Source: an uncultured Clostridia bacterium | GTDB lineage: Bacteria; Bacillota_A; Clostridia; TANB77; CAG-508 | Length of the DNA: 8,866 nt | Direction of reading: 5' to 3' | Assembly (NCBI GenBank): GCA_947625985.1 | Contig: CANQQF010000039.1 | Coordinates: 1-8,866, forward strand | In this document: in pieces, positions 7,499 through 8,866 of the stretch | Numbering within the stretch: the first letter of the stretch is position 1 | Layout of the letters: every line of letters begins with the position of its first letter | Program-made: the position numbers and the translations under genes | The notes under the pieces: generated by a model | What the model saw: only the letters and a program-made list of their open reading frames with translations | Database searches by the model: none | Told to the model about the DNA's origin: nothing

Positions 7499-8182
7499 CT
7501 ATTCAAAATCAAACAAATCTACAAACATTTCATTATTTATTTTTTCCTCTTTAAGTATCTTTATATTTCCTTTGTAAAATTCTTCCAAACTTATTTTATT
7601 TCCATCAAAATATAGAATTCCATCTTGTATCTCTTTTAAATTTTCGTAATCTGAATGTCTTTTACATTCGATTTCTCTTTCTTCCATTTTATTGTTTCCC
7701 ATATGGATATTTTTTCTTTTTAAAAAGTATGTTGTCATTACATTTTTTATTATTTTTGAACGAAATTTTAAATAAGAATTTATTTTTTCATTTTTTATTG
7801 AAAAGCATTTTCCATGCCAAAAAACTTTCAAATTTCTATTTAAATTATTAAAATAGTCAAAAAAGAGTTGAGAAAAAAGTGCTATTACCTCATTACTTCT
7901 ATTGCATTTTTCTTTATCCAAGTCTTCTATCAAAGCCATTGGATTATTAAAAATAAAGCTTACTTCATCTGAACCAAAGATAGAATAACAGTGGTATTTC
8001 TCTGTAAAGTATTTGACTGTTTTTTCTAGTTGATTTATAAAAGTACCTTCAATATTATTTAATAAATCTAAATTTTTATTTTTTGTAACATCTTTTCCAT
8101 CAAATCGTATAACTAGAGGATTTTTTATGCTAAGTCTCATATTATACTTATTTTGTATTTGAAAAAAGTAACTTTGCCACAT
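7499..8182 (-). CDS. Thg1-like protein (tRNA-His guanylyltransferase family)
   Basis: The 227-aa protein matches the Thg1 fold. VIRFDGKD at 24-31 holds the first metal aspartate (D28) in the family's R-x-DG context. YSIFGSDEVSFIF at 66-78 holds the D72-E73 pair in the family's GxSDExSF motif. FWHGKCFSIKNEKINSYLKFR, about 121-141, followed by KIIKN, parallels the family segment with F-x-x-R-x-F, 'eevanYlxwR' and a conserved Asn. The D28 to D72 distance (44) is close to that in human Thg1 (D29 to D76). Thg1 enzymes add nucleotides to tRNA 5' ends in the 3'-to-5' direction; bacterial Thg1-like proteins can repair truncated 5' ends (family knowledge). The start has AAAGGT 9 nt upstream. It is the first gene of the operon and ends 8 nt before tadA. 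The C-terminal part is divergent, so activity is not assured. Confidence 0.8.
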   Translation of the reverse strand: MWQSYFFQIQNKYNMRLSIKNPLVIRFDGKDVTKNKNLDLLNNIEGTFINQLEKTVKYFTEKYHCYSIFGSDEVSFIFNNPMALIEDLDKEKCNRSNEVIALFSQLFFDYFNNLNRNLKVFWHGKCFSIKNEKINSYLKFRSKIIKNVMTTYFLKRKNIHMGNNKMEEREIECKRHSDYENLKEIQDGILYFDGNKISLEEFYKGNIKILKEEKINNEMFVDLFDFE

Positions 8183-8214
8183 TTGTTTACACCTTTTTAT
8201 AAAAAATTAAATTT

Positions 8215-8238
8215 AGTAGAGAACTTTCGCTCTCTACT
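8215..8238 (-). other. GAAA-capped hairpin in the operon leader
   Basis: On the minus strand, AGTAGAGAGC (8229-8238), GAAA, then GTTCTCTACT (8215-8224) form a 10-bp stem with one G-U pair closed by a GNRA-type loop. The T-rich sequence TTTAATTTTTT begins three bases later. It may be a weak attenuator, or a structural element before the Thg1-like ribosome binding site. Confidence 0.6.
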
Positions 8239-8311
8239 GTATACAATAACTAATTAAAATTAGTTCTAAAATTCAATTCGTGAATTATGTTTCAATACAT
8301 AAATTGTATAC
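8239..8311 (-). promoter_or_regulatory. Structured 5' leader with four-way-junction fold, candidate cis-regulatory RNA
   Basis: GTATACAAT (8303-8311) and ATTGTATAC (8239-8247) pair perfectly over 9 bp. They enclose three hairpins: ATGT/ACAT (about 8287-8300), AATTCA/TGAATT (8270-8286) and AACTAAT/ATTAGTT (8248-8265). The promoter just upstream predicts transcription to begin at G8311, the first base of the closing stem. It matches no riboswitch class that I recognise, and it lacks the T-loop and anticodon-loop features of a tRNA. The high AT content makes some small hairpins expected by chance; the closing stem is the strongest part. Confidence 0.5.
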
Positions 8312-8317
8312 GCTTTA

Positions 8318-8347
8318 ATTTTACCATAAATTTGTTATTTATTGCAA
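8318..8347 (-). promoter_or_regulatory. Promoter of the Thg1-like/tadA operon
   Basis: On the minus strand, TTGCAA (8342-8347), an 18-nt spacer and TAAAAT (8318-8323) are found, with an extended TG one base before the -10 box. The predicted start is G8311, leaving a leader of about 129 nt before the ATG at 8182. Confidence 0.55.
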
Positions 8348-8379
8348 GCTTACATTTTGTATTTTGTTTACATAAGTAG

Positions 8380-8408
8380 TTGATTTTTTACTGCTTTTGT
8401 GTTATAAT
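8380..8408 (+). promoter_or_regulatory. Promoter of the 65-codon plus-strand gene
   Basis: TTGATT (8380-8385), a 17-nt spacer and a perfect TATAAT (8403-8408) are present, with an extended TG one base before the -10 box. The predicted start is near 8415, about 62 nt before the ATG at 8478. It is divergent from the Thg1-like operon promoter. Confidence 0.7.
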
Positions 8409-8445
8409 TATTATAATACAAATTTATTTATTTTAATTTCAAAAT

Positions 8446-8459
8446 CCTACAATTGTAGG
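8446..8459. repeat. Perfect 14-bp palindrome, possible operator or RNA hairpin
   Basis: CCTACAATTGTAGG is fully self-complementary. Its core TACAATTGTA fits TACA-nn-TGTA, the operator form used by CopY/BlaI-type repressors (family knowledge). It lies about 30 nt downstream of the predicted start of the small gene and 18 nt before its ATG. It could therefore bind a repressor or fold in the mRNA near the ribosome binding region. Confidence 0.6.
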
Positions 8460-8477
8460 TAGAAAGCGAGATTTTAC

Positions 8478-8675
8478 ATGAAATCATCAAGCAGGTCTTT
8501 TAAGAAAAACTGCACTACTGGAACTTACTGGTTACGGAGCACACTGACAGCCTATCATCGTAAAGGCTATACATTTGAACAAATGTTAGCAGAGGCTAAA
8601 GAAATATTAGCTGGTGAAGGTTACAGTGAAGATTATTTACGGAATCAGTGGTCTTGCTGGTTTGGTGATGATTAG
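8478..8675 (+). CDS. Small soluble protein of unknown function, foreign composition
   Basis: This 65-aa protein has no recognised family. It begins with a basic, serine-rich stretch (MKSSSRSFKKN), continues with two likely helices (about 17-30 and 33-47) and ends with an aromatic, acidic tail (NQWSCWFGDD). It contains three Trp, four Tyr and two Cys (C12, C60). No membrane segment or signal peptide is visible. Counting gives 77 of 198 bases as G or C (39%), against roughly 20-30% nearby, and it uses codons such as CGG, AGG and CTG that are scarce in its neighbours. It has its own promoter (8380-8408) and a strong terminator (8682-8724). The ribosome binding site is poor (only GAG 9 nt before the ATG). 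Its position beside a tRNA gene and its composition suggest acquisition, perhaps from a mobile element, though no integrase is seen. Confidence 0.7.
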   Translation: MKSSSRSFKKNCTTGTYWLRSTLTAYHRKGYTFEQMLAEAKEILAGEGYSEDYLRNQWSCWFGDD

Positions 8676-8681
8676 CTTTTT

Positions 8682-8724
8682 CCCTAGCAGGTTTCAAAAA
8701 CCTACTAGGGTCTTTTCTTTTTAT
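8682..8724 (+). terminator. Intrinsic terminator of the small plus-strand gene
   Basis: CCCTAGCAGGTTT (8682-8694), loop CAA, then AAACCTACTAGGG (8698-8710) form a 13-bp stem with a single C-A mismatch, followed by a T-rich tract at 8711-8720 and beyond. It starts 7 nt after the TAG stop and is much stronger than the other terminators here. Confidence 0.9.
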
Positions 8725-8760
8725 AATATGTTTTCTACTAACTTCTGTATTATCGTCAAC

Positions 8761-8788
8761 AAAAAAAGCAGTAATATACTGCTTTTTT
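8761..8788. terminator. Bidirectional intrinsic terminator
   Basis: A run of A, then GCAGTA, loop ATA, TACTGC and a run of T read as a terminator on both strands. On the minus strand it ends the tRNA transcript entering from the right edge; on the plus strand it backs up the terminator at 8682-8724. The bases between the two terminators (8725-8760) hold nothing recognisable. Confidence 0.85.
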
Positions 8789-8846
8789 AAATTATAATAT
8801 TTATTTTATCTCTAGCCTTTTTATTTTTAATTTTTATTATATATTG

Positions 8847-8866
8847 TGGTGTGCCCAGAGGGACTC
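8847..8866 (-). tRNA. 3' end of a tRNA gene (partial, cut by right edge)
   Basis: The minus strand reads GAGTCCCTCTGGGCACACCA. This parses as the end of a T-loop (G57, A58, G59, U60), the 3' T-stem CCCTC, the acceptor strand TGGGCAC, discriminator A73 and an encoded CCA. The matching 5' acceptor strand would be GTGCCCA. The anticodon lies outside the window, so the amino acid cannot be given. The terminator at 8761-8788 ends its transcript. Confidence 0.8.

Noticed and set aside
8239..8311. Cloverleaf-shaped sequence read as a tRNA gene
   Set aside because: The arm and loop sizes do not fit (5-nt central loop, 9-bp closing stem, 4-nt third loop), and there is no TTCRA T-loop or CCA end. It is treated as a leader structure instead.
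8411..8440. A second minus-strand promoter (TTGAAA, 18 nt, TATTAT) for the Thg1-like operon
   Set aside because: It is plausible by boxes, but it lies in a very AT-rich stretch shared with the divergent promoter. The one at 8318-8347 is nearer and fits the leader fold better.
8847..8866. Calling the partial tRNA as tRNA-Arg because TadA acts on tRNA-Arg(ACG)
   Set aside because: Only the 3' end is present. The anticodon is outside the window, and the acceptor sequence alone does not settle identity.
1..8866. CRISPR array, insertion sequence or integrase
   Set aside because: No regularly spaced direct repeats, transposase or recombinase motifs were seen on either strand.

Overview
The window is very AT-rich (roughly 20-30% GC in the lines counted). 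It uses strong AGGAG-type ribosome binding sites and the standard bacterial code: a TGA stop ends the gene at 3551-4333. The block tadA - SRP RNA - dnaX - ybaB - recR is the arrangement known from Bacillota such as Bacillus subtilis. The left-edge gene has a Clostridia-style prepilin N-terminus. Together these suggest a low-GC Bacillota, most likely a Clostridia-type bacterium. The species cannot be told from the sequence.

Almost everything lies on the minus strand, so it reads from right to left. At 8847-8866 is the 3' end of a tRNA gene, followed by a bidirectional terminator at 8761-8788. Between this and the main operon sits one plus-strand gene of 65 codons (8478-8675). It has its own promoter, a 14-bp palindrome in its leader and its own terminator. 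At about 39% GC it is much richer than its surroundings and looks acquired.

The main minus-strand operon starts from a promoter at 8318-8347. The predicted first base (8311) is the first base of a 73-nt four-way-junction fold, followed by a GAAA-capped hairpin. The genes that follow are a Thg1-like (tRNA-His guanylyltransferase family) protein, tadA (tRNA A34 deaminase), an 887-residue protein whose N-terminus resembles an ADP-ribosyltransferase fold, and a 260-residue single-pass membrane protein. They are tightly packed, with an 8-nt overlap between tadA and the large gene. The last two genes separate tadA from the SRP RNA gene, its usual neighbour.

The SRP RNA gene (about 3407-3536) has its own promoter inside the end of the membrane-protein gene. 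It leads into dnaX, ybaB and recR, the replication and repair housekeeping block, which ends at a terminator at 787-818. A new promoter at 744-772 then drives a small membrane-anchored protein (254-712) and a prepilin-like gene that runs off the left edge.

The most novel parts are the structured leader, the Thg1-like/TadA pairing, the 887-residue protein with its membrane partner, and the foreign-looking 65-aa gene. The functions proposed for these are inferences from motifs and context.
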